Source of the DNA: Sipunculus nudus
Taxonomy: Eukaryota; Annelida; Sipuncula; Golfingiida; Sipunculidae
Direction: 5' to 3'
Assembly: GCA_026874595.1 (NCBI GenBank)
Contig: CM049316.1
Location: 25,503,839 to 25,567,838 of the forward strand
Length of the DNA: 64,000 bases
Made by a program: the position numbers and the translations under genes. Shown piece after piece: positions 23,498 through 33,905 of the stretch (its first letter is position 1; each line of letters opens with the position of its first letter). The notes below the pieces were generated by a model that had not been told where the DNA came from, did no database searches, and worked only from the letters and a program-made list of their open reading frames with translations.

Positions 23498-23825
23498 TCC
23501 GCCAGCAAGGTATGCGTTCATTCCCGTTCGTGTATGTGTGTATTTGTGTGTTTGATCACAATATAACTCACGTCATCATGAACAGAATCACATTAAATTT
23601 CTAGGGCACCTCGAAAATGATTCAATAAAGAAGCGCTTAAATTTTTATTTAGATCCGACACATTATCCGGAATTAGAAACGTCATCAAATAAAATTCACA
23701 AATGTACGGTCAGTCATGTACGAATGAAGCTGGTAATGTGGGCTAAATAAGTGAATGCAAACAGGAGTAGGGAATCCTCCAATATGGTTTAGGTTTACAT
23801 TCATTAGAATGTATATTTCTAGTTG
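23498..23825 (+). repeat. Family-P dispersed repeat (full-length-looking copy)
   Basis: It runs from CCGCCAGCAAGGTATGCG through ATTCCCGTTCGTG, a GT-rich stretch, CACGTCATCATGAACAG, AGGGCACCTCG, TTCACAAATGTACGGTCAG and GTGAATGCAAACAGG to TTAGAATGTATATTTCTAGTT. It has no coding capacity. The class is unknown. Confidence 0.7.
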
Positions 23826-23939
23826 ATAAACACAACCTACAAATATCCTGCCCATGTTCATTCAGGATGCTTTTTTTATCGGATGTGTTTGACACACACG
23901 AAGATTTTCTGTTTGCTTAAAGGGATACATGTTTGCCGA

Positions 23940-24130
23940 GGATTATTACCTTTGCCAAGCGGGGGTTATGTTTTTATTTGTATGTGTGTTTGTATGTCTC
24001 TAAGCAAAATTGTTAAAATAGTTATTAACGTATTTTGATGAAATATTCAGGACAGCTCGGCAAAGATACAAGGAACAATCCATTAATTTTTGGGGGGTGG
24101 TCCGGACCACCATCTGAATCCAGATATGTT
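23940..24130 (+). repeat. Related dispersed repeat with perfect 16-bp palindrome
   Basis: It opens TTTGCCAAGCGGGGG with a GT-rich stretch like family P but continues differently through TTTTGATGAAATATTCAGGACAGC. A perfect palindrome GGTGGTCCGGACCACC lies at 24096-24111, followed by ATCTGAATCCAGATATG. It is probably a sister family of P. Confidence 0.55.
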
Positions 24131-25887
24131 TTGAAGGAAAAATGCTGCTTTTCAGAAAATGCCTTATGGGGGTAATGAGCTGCCCTGGTAGGGTGCAAAT
24201 TTCTAGTTTTATCTGTTGCCCATGTCAGGTTTAAGGCATGTTACTCTTATCTTCCGGTCAAATTCATAAATATATCTCCATACGATAAACAGAATAAACG
24301 AAATAGATGTATCGAAAAAAAAAAACAAGCTTCGGTAACGATGGTTTATAAATGCTCCAACATGGAGGCTTTCCTTTTACAATAAATGAACACGATGATA
24401 CCATGTAACATGAGAGCTGCAAGTTGGAACATTTGCCCTACGGGTCATAGCTGTAATTCTATATAAAATAAATGCTTGGCCCAGTACTGTCCCCTCCCGA
24501 CCACGGAAATCGATTCCTTCCGTTAAAAAAACCAGCGGAGGTTTAAAAAGAAATGTCGTCCTCGAACTCTGAGGCATTTTAAGGGAGAAGGGCTTTTTGA
24601 CTTGCAATGGGGACGCCGCAGGACGCCATTAACGGGAGATTGTCTTGTCATTTGTCGTTACGTATTGCTCGCTTGGCTATTTTTACCATTTTTATCGTCG
24701 TCGGTTTCGGTGGCCTGGATTGGTATAGAAGACCTACTGTGCACACCTGCGGACATTCATGCCAGTGTATTTGTCTTTCTGGGTCGGAAGATGAACATAA
24801 TACACTTCTGTGTACAACCAGGAGCCCTGTTCCTTTTTTATTGGTGTTATCATGTTTCATTTATAAAGCATTACAGATTTATACTGTGAAAAAAGCGAAT
24901 ATTTTTTAGGTATATATATATTGTATATAATACTATATATATCTTATACGTGTTCCACCTAGGCACTACACATTCCCATGCTGTCCGTGGCAGAGTGCTA
25001 GGCACACATATAATTATTATGAAAACAAGTACTACCTTACAGAAGAGGAATAAAAGAATTATAATAATAAAACAACAACAACTAAATAACAACTACCTCT
25101 TGTAACTGTCATACGATAGTTTTGATCTTCATCTACCCCCCCCCCCCCCCCCAGCCTCAAGCCCCGACCACTCCGATCCCCGTCCCCAATTCTCCCATTG
25201 ATCTTTTACCCGTCTCTTATATTTTGATAAGAATTAAACTTTTGTAAAACCGAAATAAAATTTGGTCCTTCCATCTGGAATAATCATTGATGAGCTAGAA
25301 ACGCTGACGTCACATTTACATAATTTACATATTATTCCAAAACTATTGAAGATATCGCTTCCAAACTTGCAGCTGTACTCCTACATAGTATATGGCACGT
25401 CTCTGATATTTTGAACTTTCTAGATCAAATGTTTTATCCGAAAACGTAGCCTTACTGAAAAAGTGTTGAGTCACCTATCTCGTTTGGTTCCGCATGAGTA
25501 AATTTAAGGCGGTACCCAAAGAAATGGTGGAAAACAAAAAAAATATGCTTGTTTTCCATCTTTTGTATGTACATTTATAGATATGAAGAAAATCGACATT
25601 GAAACAGCTGAAAAAATACACATTTTGACTCCTATTACCGTGAAAAATAGGTAAAGGTATCTGGAATTGAGTCATCTAATTGGACCAGGGAAAGGTACAT
25701 TCTGTGTAAAATGAATGAAATCGGACGAAAACAGTGACAGAATTATAAGACGAAACAGGAGAAGAAGAAGAAGAAGAACAAAAACAAATATCTCCACCTG
25801 TTGAGAGGTCGGGATAATAATAACTAGACTTCTTGTAACTGTCATAGGACAGACACCGAGACCTGGGTGACAACAGGATACAAAAAT
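24131..25887. other. No gene recognised; C17 tract at 25136-25152
   Basis: Two overlapping frames of about 95-100 codons start near 24602, one hydrophobic and one Cys-containing. Neither shows a known motif and there is no way to choose between them. A run of 17 C lies at 25136-25152. Confidence 0.4.
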
Positions 25888-26027
25888 AATATGATAGGAC
25901 GCGAGTGCTACTGCCCTATCACATAGTCCTATACCGAAATGGTACTCTGCAAATGTACTTACTTAAGAGATAAGTTTTAATAATTTAGATAAGAGAGCAT
26001 AGAAAAAAAATGGAGGCAGTTACCTCC
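25888..26027 (-). repeat. GGAGG-hairpin dispersed repeat (copy 1)
   Basis: Read on the minus strand it begins at the hairpin GGAGGTAACTGCCTCC (26027-26012) and continues to GGACTATGTGATAGGGCAG and CACTCGCGTCCTATC. The same order of landmarks is found at 38401-38600 (plus) and 52560-52932 (minus). Confidence 0.6.
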
Positions 26028-27235
26028 TTCAAAAATCTTTAAAAAACTGACATATGAGAGTCACGCATCACTGATCAAGGTCATTGAAACCGGGGCAAAG
26101 TAAATGGACCATAGTAAGATTAACCCTGATTTTGTAAAAGTGGCCAAATAATAATAATTAAAAGAATAATGCCAAAAATATTAATGTCCTATGGATAAGT
26201 GGAGACTTGATGAAGCAAAGAGTCAGACCGGTCGCAATAAACAGATTGAAAGAATTCGCGTTGAATATGCAATGTTATTGTTTTATTTATAATTATACCT
26301 GAGTAGTTAATTACTTTTTTCTTCCAGAGTGTATGCATTCTGCGACGAGAAGCAATACGTTACTTATATAGGCCATCTTTGGGATTTACCTTTCTAAATA
26401 ATCACATATCCTCTCATGTTTAAACTATATATTGCACAAAGTCGGGTCCTTTAAGCGTAATGAAGATTGCAGGTAAACTAAGCTCGGCTCGACCTTTACA
26501 TGTCTCGACCAAAAGTGGCGGTGTGCCCCTTGATTATATTGCTTGTAGACAAAGATATGAATAATGAACTGGAGATCATAGAGTGAAAATGTGCCCACGC
26601 TGACTAAATATAAGGTTTCGGTAAGAAACAATAAACATTGACGCCACAAGATCCATGCAATATCGAATAACACGCCTGGAAGTAACTACCAATAAAAGGT
26701 CGTCAAATATTATCTTCGGTCCTGAGATAAGCGTACATAATGGCTCTTAATAGTCATGGCACCACGTTAAGGTCAAAGGTCACTTTATCCACTTATCTCC
26801 AATGGCGGATTATAATGTTGGTCTGTTTGTTCTGCGGTGACCGATTTCTTGTGAAATCTATGGTAAATCTCGTTTAGGTAACACCTGTTAGACTGCAGGT
26901 TATCCTATAATTATCTATCCCATCGTCAAGAATGAACACGAAAGCAAAGGTCTGCATATATATTATTTGACTTCCCAAAAGGTAAAGAGGTAAAAATGTT
27001 TTAGTAGCCTATATTTTCGGGGGCTTCAAATATTCACTTTCCAGTTGTTCGCTAAGGTTCCATTTTCCATTTTAGCCCAATAAGAGCTATATACACTGAA
27101 GAGCATAACCATTGTTATATAAATTTATTATATAAAATACTGTGTGTATAAAAACTCTGATTAACGAAAAGTGTTGTCAGGTAATGGCAGACGATTGGAA
27201 AAATCTAATAAAATTTAGAGTGTGAGTATTTTTTT
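26028..27235. other. No feature recognised
   Basis: AT-rich, no supported gene or repeat. Confidence 0.45.
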
Positions 27236-28213
27236 ACCTCGCTGACTGTAAGTCATCTGAGCTATAGCGATCACTCTTTGTCCGGCGTCCGTCCGTCCGT
27301 CCGTCTAGCTGTCCGTCCGTCTAGCTGTCCGTCTGTCTGTCTGACTGTACGTCCGTTAACCAGGCACAATCGTTACCACTGGTTTTGGAAACTTCTTGCT
27401 TCATATCTAGGGAGGTCCATGGAAAATCTCCTTGCTAATCTGAAATAAGGTATCTGTTACCAATAACCTCTGGGCTATTTGGCTCCGAAGTACCCCCAAG
27501 AATAATGGAACATTTGATACAAAAGCTCAAGAATCTGAACAACTATTGCATTGATCACCATGATTGTGTGCATGGATATTGATCATGGGATGTTTCATCA
27601 GGTTTCTGCAGTCTGGTGACGCCACCTGTATTTTTTTCGATTTTTACGAATTTTTTTCTCTATTTTTGAGACCTCTTAAGATGCGGTCATCTGTTAACAC
27701 AAATCGTAACGACTTGACCTAGAATCTTCCCCCTTGACATACCATACAGGGAGGCCCATGAAAAGTCTCCTTGGAAACCTAAAATAAGGTCTCTGTTACC
27801 TAAAACCTGTGAGCCATGGGGCTCCGAAATAACCCCCAGATTAATGAAAAATTTGATACACACGCTCAAGTATCTGAACAACTATTGCATTAATCACAAT
27901 GATTCTTTTCATGGATTATAGTCATGATGTTTCATCAGTTTCTTCATTCTGATGGCGCCACTTGTATTTTTTTATTTTTACGAAATGTTTTCTCTATTTC
28001 TGGGACTTCTTAAGATGCAGTCATCTGTTAACAGGCCACAGATCGTTACGACTAGACCTGGAATCATTCTCTTGACATGCAGGAAAGCCCATGAAAAGTC
28101 ACTTTGGAAACCTGGAATTAGGTCTCTGTTACCATTTACCTCTGCTATGGAGCTCCAAAATACCCCCAAGAATAATGGAAACTTTTATACAAAAGCTCAA
28201 GTATCTGAACACG
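27236..28213 (-). repeat. Reversed family-H minisatellite element (copy C) with terminal hairpin
   Basis: On the plus strand it opens with the hairpin GCTGACTGTAAGTCATCTGAGC, then CTATAGCGATCACTCTTTGTCC, a run of GTCC/GTCTGTCC repeats to about 27357, and then about three units of the family repeat (GGTCCATGG, CTGTTACC, CCCCCAAGAATAATGG, GATACAAAAGCTCAAG). This is the exact reverse complement layout of the right end of the array at 45.5-49.35 kb, which fixes the orientation of the family. There is no coding capacity. Confidence 0.8.
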
Positions 28214-28388
28214 GGCTAACTGAAAGTGTGCCAATAACAACATGGGCGAATAAGGAAGGAATTCCTCCAGACATGCGATGCATGGTTTTCTACGAGGTCT
28301 GCGCTTTTCACATATACTGCCAATGTTTTTTCTTTATTATTGATTCCTTTCTGTTTGGTTTTTAATCAGCTAAAGACAAAAACGAACC

Positions 28389-28650
28389 AGTGCGGATACG
28401 GGTGAATGAAAAGCGACACAATAACATGACCGAATGAATACCGAAACCATACTGAAGAGAGCGAACGAAAAACATAATAGAACCGAAATTGTTATTTCTG
28501 AAAATTTGGCGACTCAGAAGCGATATTATTCTCTCGTCTGAATAATTTCGCTTTTGCTTCGGGCAATTTGGCGAATGAAAACAAAGTCAGCGACAGATAA
28601 AAAACAAATGTAAGCTCATGATCTGCTTTTCATTCGCTTTCCCGGTGTAA
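28389..28650. repeat. Weak inverted-repeat element
   Basis: The left arm (GGGTGAATGAAAAGCG near 28400) and right arm (GCTTTTCATTCGC near 28625) are inverted copies, with CATG just inside each arm. The interior is unrelated. It may be a decayed MITE. Confidence 0.3.
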
Positions 28651-28865
28651 TAGGTGCTTAAAGGTTACGCTCCGGTTATTGGTAAAACGCTAGCTCATGA
28701 AGAGACATAAAATATATCTCACAATATGCACGCCCTGGGACCCTGGCTTCAGTGCCGATAGTTCACTGGGGAAAATTGATACCAAAATATGTGGGAACAC
28801 GTTTATATCTTTACTGGATGTTATATATTCATCCCTGGGTGTTCGTCTGTTTAACAATAAAAAAA

Positions 28866-28931
28866 CAGTGGAACCTGTTTGAAAGACTTTCGGTCAGTCC
28901 CACGAGTGGTCTTATTCTACAGGTTTCACTT
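28866..28931. mobile_element. Very short pogo-like MITE remnant, about 66 bp
   Basis: The left end is CAGTGGAACCTGTTTGAA. The right end is TTCTACAGGTTTCACT, its inverted counterpart. The middle carries a GGTCAGTCCCACGAGTGGTC-like region. It is reduced to little more than two terminal repeats. Confidence 0.5.
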
Positions 28932-29454
28932 TATTTCTAAATGTATTCAATGTATGTCGAAAACAGTTTGTCATTGCCCTGGCAACCGGACAATGAACAA
29001 TTCATTTTCTACGCCAAAGCATGTGGACGGGGGTAATAAATGTATTCGGCCGTGTTTGTGTGCATGTGTGTGTCATATGTGTGGTAGACGTATCTTCCAC
29101 AGTTCTGGATGAAATTCAATGATTTTTTTATGAAAGCAGGAGTCACGAACGAAAGAAGAAAACTTTTCAATTTTGAGACGGATCAGTACAATTATTATGC
29201 AAATCCCGATCCGTCGAAATTCGCCCCTTTTTGCCTGCGGTCTCGCGTGTTTCAATTTCATACAACATCTTCAAAACTAACCTGTTTCACTAAAAAAAAA
29301 TAATCACTTTCTTCAAGTTCTATGGCCCACTCACAAACTTTCATTAAGTTGAGAACGTTTTTTAGATATCTCGTGGACAAGGAAGGTACCTTGTGGAAGT
29401 GGTTGGTTAAGTTTAAAGGCAGATTTAGATGCAGATACTGTGAGTTTTAGATGC

Positions 29455-29745
29455 CTCAGCCAGGAGGTAAGAAGTTCATTCCCCTTCGTGTGTTTGTGAG
29501 TGTGTGTGTGTTCACAACACAATTCATGCAATCGTGAACGAAATCTTTTGAAATGTTCAGGGCATTTCGGGAATGGGCAAAAAAAATAACCGATTAGATT
29601 TGGGTATAGATCTGGCACATGATCAGGATCAGTGAATATTCACAAATGTACAGTCACTTATTCACAAATGAACATTGGAACATGGACCGAATGAGTGAAA
29701 AGCGGAGGCTTGCATTCGTTAGAATGAAGATTTCTAGTTACATTA
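29455..29745 (+). repeat. Family-P dispersed repeat
   Basis: Landmarks in order: CCAGGAGGTAAG, CATTCCCCTTCGTGTG, a GT stretch, CAATCGTGAACG, CAGGGCATTTCGGGAATGGG, CAAATGTACAGTCACTTA, GGACCGAATGAGTG, GCGGAGGCTTGCATTCG, ATTTCTAGTTACA. This is the cleanest copy in the window. Confidence 0.75.
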
Positions 29746-30635
29746 TTAAATTATATAATATTCAGACAGCCATGATGTTTTCAATGTTCAAGCTCAGTAA
29801 ATACAAACTAAAAAGACCTCCTGCTATTAGGATAGGTATTGTTGTTTTAAGTTCGTGTTATTAATGTACAGCAATCAATGATGTAAATGTGGCAACAGTA
29901 ACGAATATGCGTTCGGGCTCTGTACTGCATTGGTACGATATCCTATTTCTTAACACGGGTTCGTCCCTACCTAGATAATAGAATTGACAAAAGCACTCGC
30001 TTATGTTGTTCTGAAGATGGTGCCTTCACCGAGGTTGTACTAAATTTATCATGAACTCCAGCTTGGTAATATATCTTGTCAAATGTGAAAACAGTTTCCT
30101 GTCGGCAATATGTACACGTCGACAGTAGTATTGTCGCGATATCAATACTGTTTTCACGGCTTTATACACGCCTAGGCAATACAACTTTTTGCCGGCCCAT
30201 AAATCACGCAAGGCAAAAACACCTGCTTCACTCGCCTGTTATCTGCTCTGCCAGTTCTGAACAGTAAAAGGACAATTTGTTGTCTGGCCATGGTATGACA
30301 AATCGTTTCTGGATGCCCGGTCCATTATCGCTTGTTGAGTACTTGTCAGCTCGCCATTAAAACCGATTTTGCCTGATCAAGCAATGTAAGCTTGTACCTT
30401 ATGGGCGCTGAAGATTATGGTTACCGTCTTGGCAGAATTAACAAGTCTATTAATAGGCTAAAATGATTATAAGATCACTATGCTTCATCAAAGAATTTAC
30501 TGCAATTGACTCTCTGTGTTTGAGAAATATTTTCTATAAAGCCATTGAATTGTTCCTGTCAAAATGAAACCCGTCTCCTGTCATAACAAAAATGAATATT
30601 TTTTTTCTCTTCTTATGGGGTGTTTCTTTAGAACG
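29746..30635. other. No feature recognised
   Basis: AT-rich, short open frames only. Confidence 0.45.
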
Positions 30636-31162
30636 CAGATGAGGTAAACACCGAGTCCAAGTGCAAGTCCAAGCCAAGACTACTCGAGTCCAAGTACGAG
30701 TCCTTGAGGTTCTAGTCCAAGTCCACACTCTTCAAGTCCGTGTGATATGGAACCCGAGTCCAAGTCCGGGTCCAAGCTTAATATAAATCTCCTATTAAAA
30801 GAAATTGAAGATGGAAATTCGAGATTACCATATGTAATTCTTTGTTAGTTTACGCCTGCTTTTTAAGTTGAATGTTTAATTACACTTAGGTCTCGAGCTA
30901 AAGCCTGGTATATATAATCTTTTTTTATATATTCTATTAATAGTTCGCATATATGCATAAAGCATACTATATGAAATTACAAAAGAGTAAGTGACAGAGC
31001 CTTACTTATGCTAGACACGGGATGGACTTGTTTCAAGTCTTTCTGATTTCAAGTGAAGTCTGAGTCCAGGACCCTATAGTCCAAGTCCGTGGCCGGGTGC
31101 TTAACAAAGTTGACTCGAGTCAGGATTCGAGTTAAAGGCCGGACTCGAGTCATACATCACTG
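30636..31162. repeat. CGAGTCC-rich repeat, hAT-like MITE candidate (copy 2)
   Basis: The left end is crowded with GAGTCCAAGT units (30650-30770), the centre is AT-rich, and the right end carries GAGTCAGG, GGCCGGACTCGAGTC and closes ATACATCACTG at 31162. The last base group reads CAGTGATGTAT in reverse complement, an hAT-like terminus. GATGAG occurs just inside the left end and just outside the right end and might be a trace of a target duplication. Confidence 0.5.
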
Positions 31163-31662
31163 GATGAGAATATAATTTTATAATAATCACGCAGCATACA
31201 GTCATAGACTACACAAAGATATATTGTACCCTTTCTACAGGGGGTAATGTAGCAGAACTCCATATTCCTGGTCGAGAGAAATACTTTCTAGTTAACAAAA
31301 ATGGTTGCATACTAAAGATAACAATATCAATACTGTTTTGTGAATGTTTCAATTGTGATCTGGTTTTGTGGTTTATATTTTTTACAGGTGCTCTATTTAT
31401 TGTGTGACACGGGCATAACTCTTGTTGTGACACCCTCGCCGGGCCGTTTGTTACATTCGCAGGTAAATCCGTACTGGTTGAACTGTCGTTTTCATGCTAG
31501 CCTTGGGCTTTCTCGCCTGGTCTTGAGTCACGTGTTGACCCTGGTATGTAGAGACACACAGCGATGTTCTTCTAGATGATTCATGTAACACGTGTTTATT
31601 GTGTTGTGTAAGATCTTTTAGACTGTTCGAGAAGAGGAAAATTCTCGGCTTGGGGTGAAGAG

Positions 31663-31670
31663 TATATAAA
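31663..31670 (+). promoter_or_regulatory. LTR TATA box
   Basis: TATATAAA followed by GGGGCTGTG, conserved in position in the LTR at 53100 (53386-53393) and approximately in the reversed LTR. It is the likely core promoter of the retroelement. Confidence 0.7.
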
Positions 31671-31689
31671 GGGGCTGTGTTTTAGAGCC

Positions 31690-31709
31690 GGGGGGGGGGG
31701 GGGGGGGGG
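31690..31709 (+). repeat. G20 tract inside the LTR
   Basis: Twenty consecutive G, at the site where the solo LTR has CCGAGGGGGAGG and the reversed LTR has CCGGGGGAGAG. It lies just downstream of the TATA box, near the expected transcription start. Confidence 0.9.
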
Positions 31710-32043
31710 AGCAGAGAAGATTTTCAGCGGACGCAGAAGCGTGTGTCAGTTTATGGGACCTTATCCAACGAGTGCGGCAATTATAGATTTTCTTCGGACT
31801 TTCTCCTGGATTTTATGCATTTGGACTTCAGTTTACTTTCTGGATTGTTACAAGCGCTTTACACTGGACTGTCATTCTCCGAGAGTATACATTTAAAGAA
31901 CTTATCGTTGTGACGGTGGTGGTATCCAGGTACCGTGCACTTTGCGTATTTTACTGTGTGATTGTACTGATTTGTTGTTATACCTCTGTTTTACTGTATA
32001 ATTGTATTGATTTAGTGTATTGTGATGATAGGGTTGTTTTAAG

Positions 32044-32049
32044 AATAAA
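32044..32049 (+). terminator. LTR polyadenylation signal
   Basis: AATAAA, found at the matching position in all three long LTR copies (also 12167-12162 on the minus strand and 53787-53792). Confidence 0.7.
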
Positions 32050-32217
32050 TTATGGTTATTTGTTAACAAAAAAAAAAACACTGACTTCTTTATTCATTCC
32101 CCTAGAAATTTCACGCTGCCTAGTGTTGCAGAATCTGATTTTTTTAAATCACCATTACAAAATTTGTGTTCAACACGCATACGTGATCTGTTTATATTAG
32201 GTTCCGTAACATAAAAT

Positions 32218-32234
32218 TGGGGGCTCGTCTGGAT
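32218..32234 (+). promoter_or_regulatory. Primer-binding site, tRNA-Pro-like
   Basis: TGGGGGCTCGTCTGGAT begins six bases after the LTR end. It closely resembles the tRNA-Pro primer-binding site used by many gammaretroviruses (TGGGGGCTCGTCCGGGAT), differing only near its 3' end. In the element it would prime minus-strand DNA synthesis. Confidence 0.75.
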
Positions 32235-32380
32235 GCTTAATAGTTTTGACAATTTATTAGGCCTTGACCTGGACATATTTTATCATACATTGTTTACAAG
32301 ATTACATATTGTTTACAGTACATTGTTTACAGGATTTATCTCAATGATTTTCTTTTTGTTATTGTTTTTACATCTTAACA

Positions 32381-33430
32381 TGGCAGATTTCAAACCTGAG
32401 ACATTTGTTTACGATCCCGACCCTGATCAACTTGAACAGTTGTGAAAAGATCAGTTGTTGCGTTTGAGACATCACTCAGGGCTAAGTGTGAAAAAAGCTT
32501 TGAGAAAGCCTGATATCATCGCTAAAATCATGCAAGATCTATTTAGCAAAGGTTTAATTGAAGAGACTGAAGTTGAAACATAAAAAAAATGACAGACTTG
32601 CTATGCAATTCAAATTTAAAATGTTGGAAATGCAACATGAGCTAGCATTAAAACAGTTAGAATTAGAAAAAGAAAAACAGAGAGAAGCAAGAGAACGACT
32701 AGGAAAAGAAAAAGAAATTGAGTTAAAACGACTGTTGGAAAGACTTTAACTTAAAAAAAGACTTAAATGACCTAAGGAAAATTGGACTATGCTGTTACAA
32801 AGTGTATTGAGCCAAGAGAAATTTATACAGACCTTTTAGTAGAAGCTGCTGCTGACTTTGACCTGGTAAATCCTAAAAGGTTATGAGTTATTCCAGAGGC
32901 TTACCGCCACAAATTCAGAAATTGGGAAAAGCGTAAAGAACAGACCTATGTCGAATTTGTTAGGACAAAAGAGCAGTTGTTTGATCGCTGGTGTAGTTCT
33001 AAAAATGTAATGAAAGATTATGACAATTTGCCCCAGTTGATTTTGCTTGAGTAATTTAAGCGCTGCATTGACGCAGATGTTAAGCTTTTCTTGATGAGAA
33101 AAGTCCTGAAATACTTGACATTGCTGCTCAATTAGCTGATTATTATTCATTAACACACAAAATGTCCTTTACTAGCAAATCAAACCAGTCATTCACAAAC
33201 AAGAATGTAAATCAGTATGGTCAAAAGAAGTTTACAGCGCAGTCACCCTCTACTAGTAGTTCAACAAAGTCCATTGCTACACTTCAGTCCACGCCCACTG
33301 TGTCTAAGTCCAACAAAGATCAGTCATTTACAAAGAAATTCTGTAATTACTGCAAGAAGGAAGGTCATCAAATATCTGACTGCTGGAAACTAGCGAATAA
33401 ACCAAAATGCAAACCTTCTGTTTTTTTTTA
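32381..33430 (+). pseudogene. Gag polyprotein remnant with SCAN-like capsid and zinc knuckle
   Basis: The likely start is the ATG at 32381 (MADFKPETFVYDPDPDQLEQL), with TGA after about 21 codons. A short basic segment with LRHHSGLSVKKALRKP follows. A highly charged helix at 32605-32749 (LEMQHELALKQLELEKEKQR) looks like a coiled coil. The capsid part (32893-33150) has the SCAN pattern: PEAYRHKFRNWEK, EQLFDRWC, LPQLILLE, then a stop, FKRCIDADVK, a frameshift near 33090, and IAAQLADYY. A Ser/Thr-rich tract leads to the CCHC knuckle CNYCKKEGHQISDC (33342-33383). In-frame stops at 32884-32886 and 33052-33054 confirm decay. In an intact element Gag forms the particle that packages the RNA. Confidence 0.88.
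32893..33150 (+). other. SCAN-like capsid domain (within Gag remnant)
   Basis: The order of helices and key residues (FRNWEK, LFDRWC, LPQLILLEQ-like with the Gln replaced by a stop, FKRC, then the acidic PEI and ADYY end) follows the SCAN dimerisation domain of vertebrate zinc-finger proteins. Emerson and Thomas proposed that SCAN came from the capsid C-terminus of Gmr1-like elements. The match here is by eye. Confidence 0.75.
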
Positions 33431-33435
33431 ATCTA

Positions 33436-33905
33436 ATGAATAAGGGGCACAACTCCTTTATTGACTCCAATAAAGAGTTTGATGCTACGGGGTCCCAAGT
33501 GCCGTCTGAATCCAAAGAAGAATCCGTAGCTTGCGGGGTAAAAATCTCAGTTGATTCCTGCGAGGAATTAAACAAGGCTAGGTCCTTTCAAGACTCCTGC
33601 GAGGAGTATTCTCTGGATAAGGCTAAATCCTTTTATTTCAAATGAGGCCAGGTCCTCTTATGACAAACAGACGTTTGTTACTGCTGAGGAAAATTCCTAT
33701 GTTGACTCCCATGAGGAGTTTGTTGATAAAAAGGATGGAGATTCCTTAAATGACTCTGAGAAAGAGATTATGAATGACACTGTCAATGTAAGTTCTTTGT
33801 TTAAAGAAGCTGATGTAGTAGATTCCTCTCCTGACTCTGAAATGGAGTTATTTGAGCCATTCATACATGATGGTTTTGTCTCACTTTTAAGTGATTTTTC
33901 AGATT
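33436..33905 (+). pseudogene. Acidic D-S-x-E-E-rich linker between Gag and Pol
   Basis: Repeated GACTCC-plus-Glu codons produce a pattern such as DSCEE, DSHEE, DSPDSE and NDSEKE. The segment DSSPDSEMELFEPF is shared with copy 2. No D-T-G protease motif is seen before the integrase region begins near 33905, so the protease appears to be deleted here. Whether the linker is part of Gag or Pol cannot be told because of stops and shifts. Confidence 0.7.

Larger units (their letters stand above)
31380..32211 (+). repeat. 5' LTR of Gmr1-like element, copy 1 (832 bp)
   Basis: The start (TTTTACAGGTGC) has lost the TG seen in the other copies. The end is GTTCCGTAACA at 32211. A TATA box (TATATAAA, 31663-31670) lies about 20 bp before a G20 tract (31690-31709) that occupies the position of a much shorter G-rich stretch in the other LTRs. 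A poly-A signal AATAAA lies at 32044-32049. The promoter and poly-A signal placement agrees with a U3-R-U5 arrangement. Confidence 0.92.

Noticed and set aside
24602-24909. Two overlapping frames of about 95-100 codons starting together
   Set aside because: Neither has a motif and at most one could be real. Left unassigned.
31340-31579. Open frame across the LTR start
   Set aside because: It lies in LTR sequence that is non-coding in the other copies and starts outside the element.
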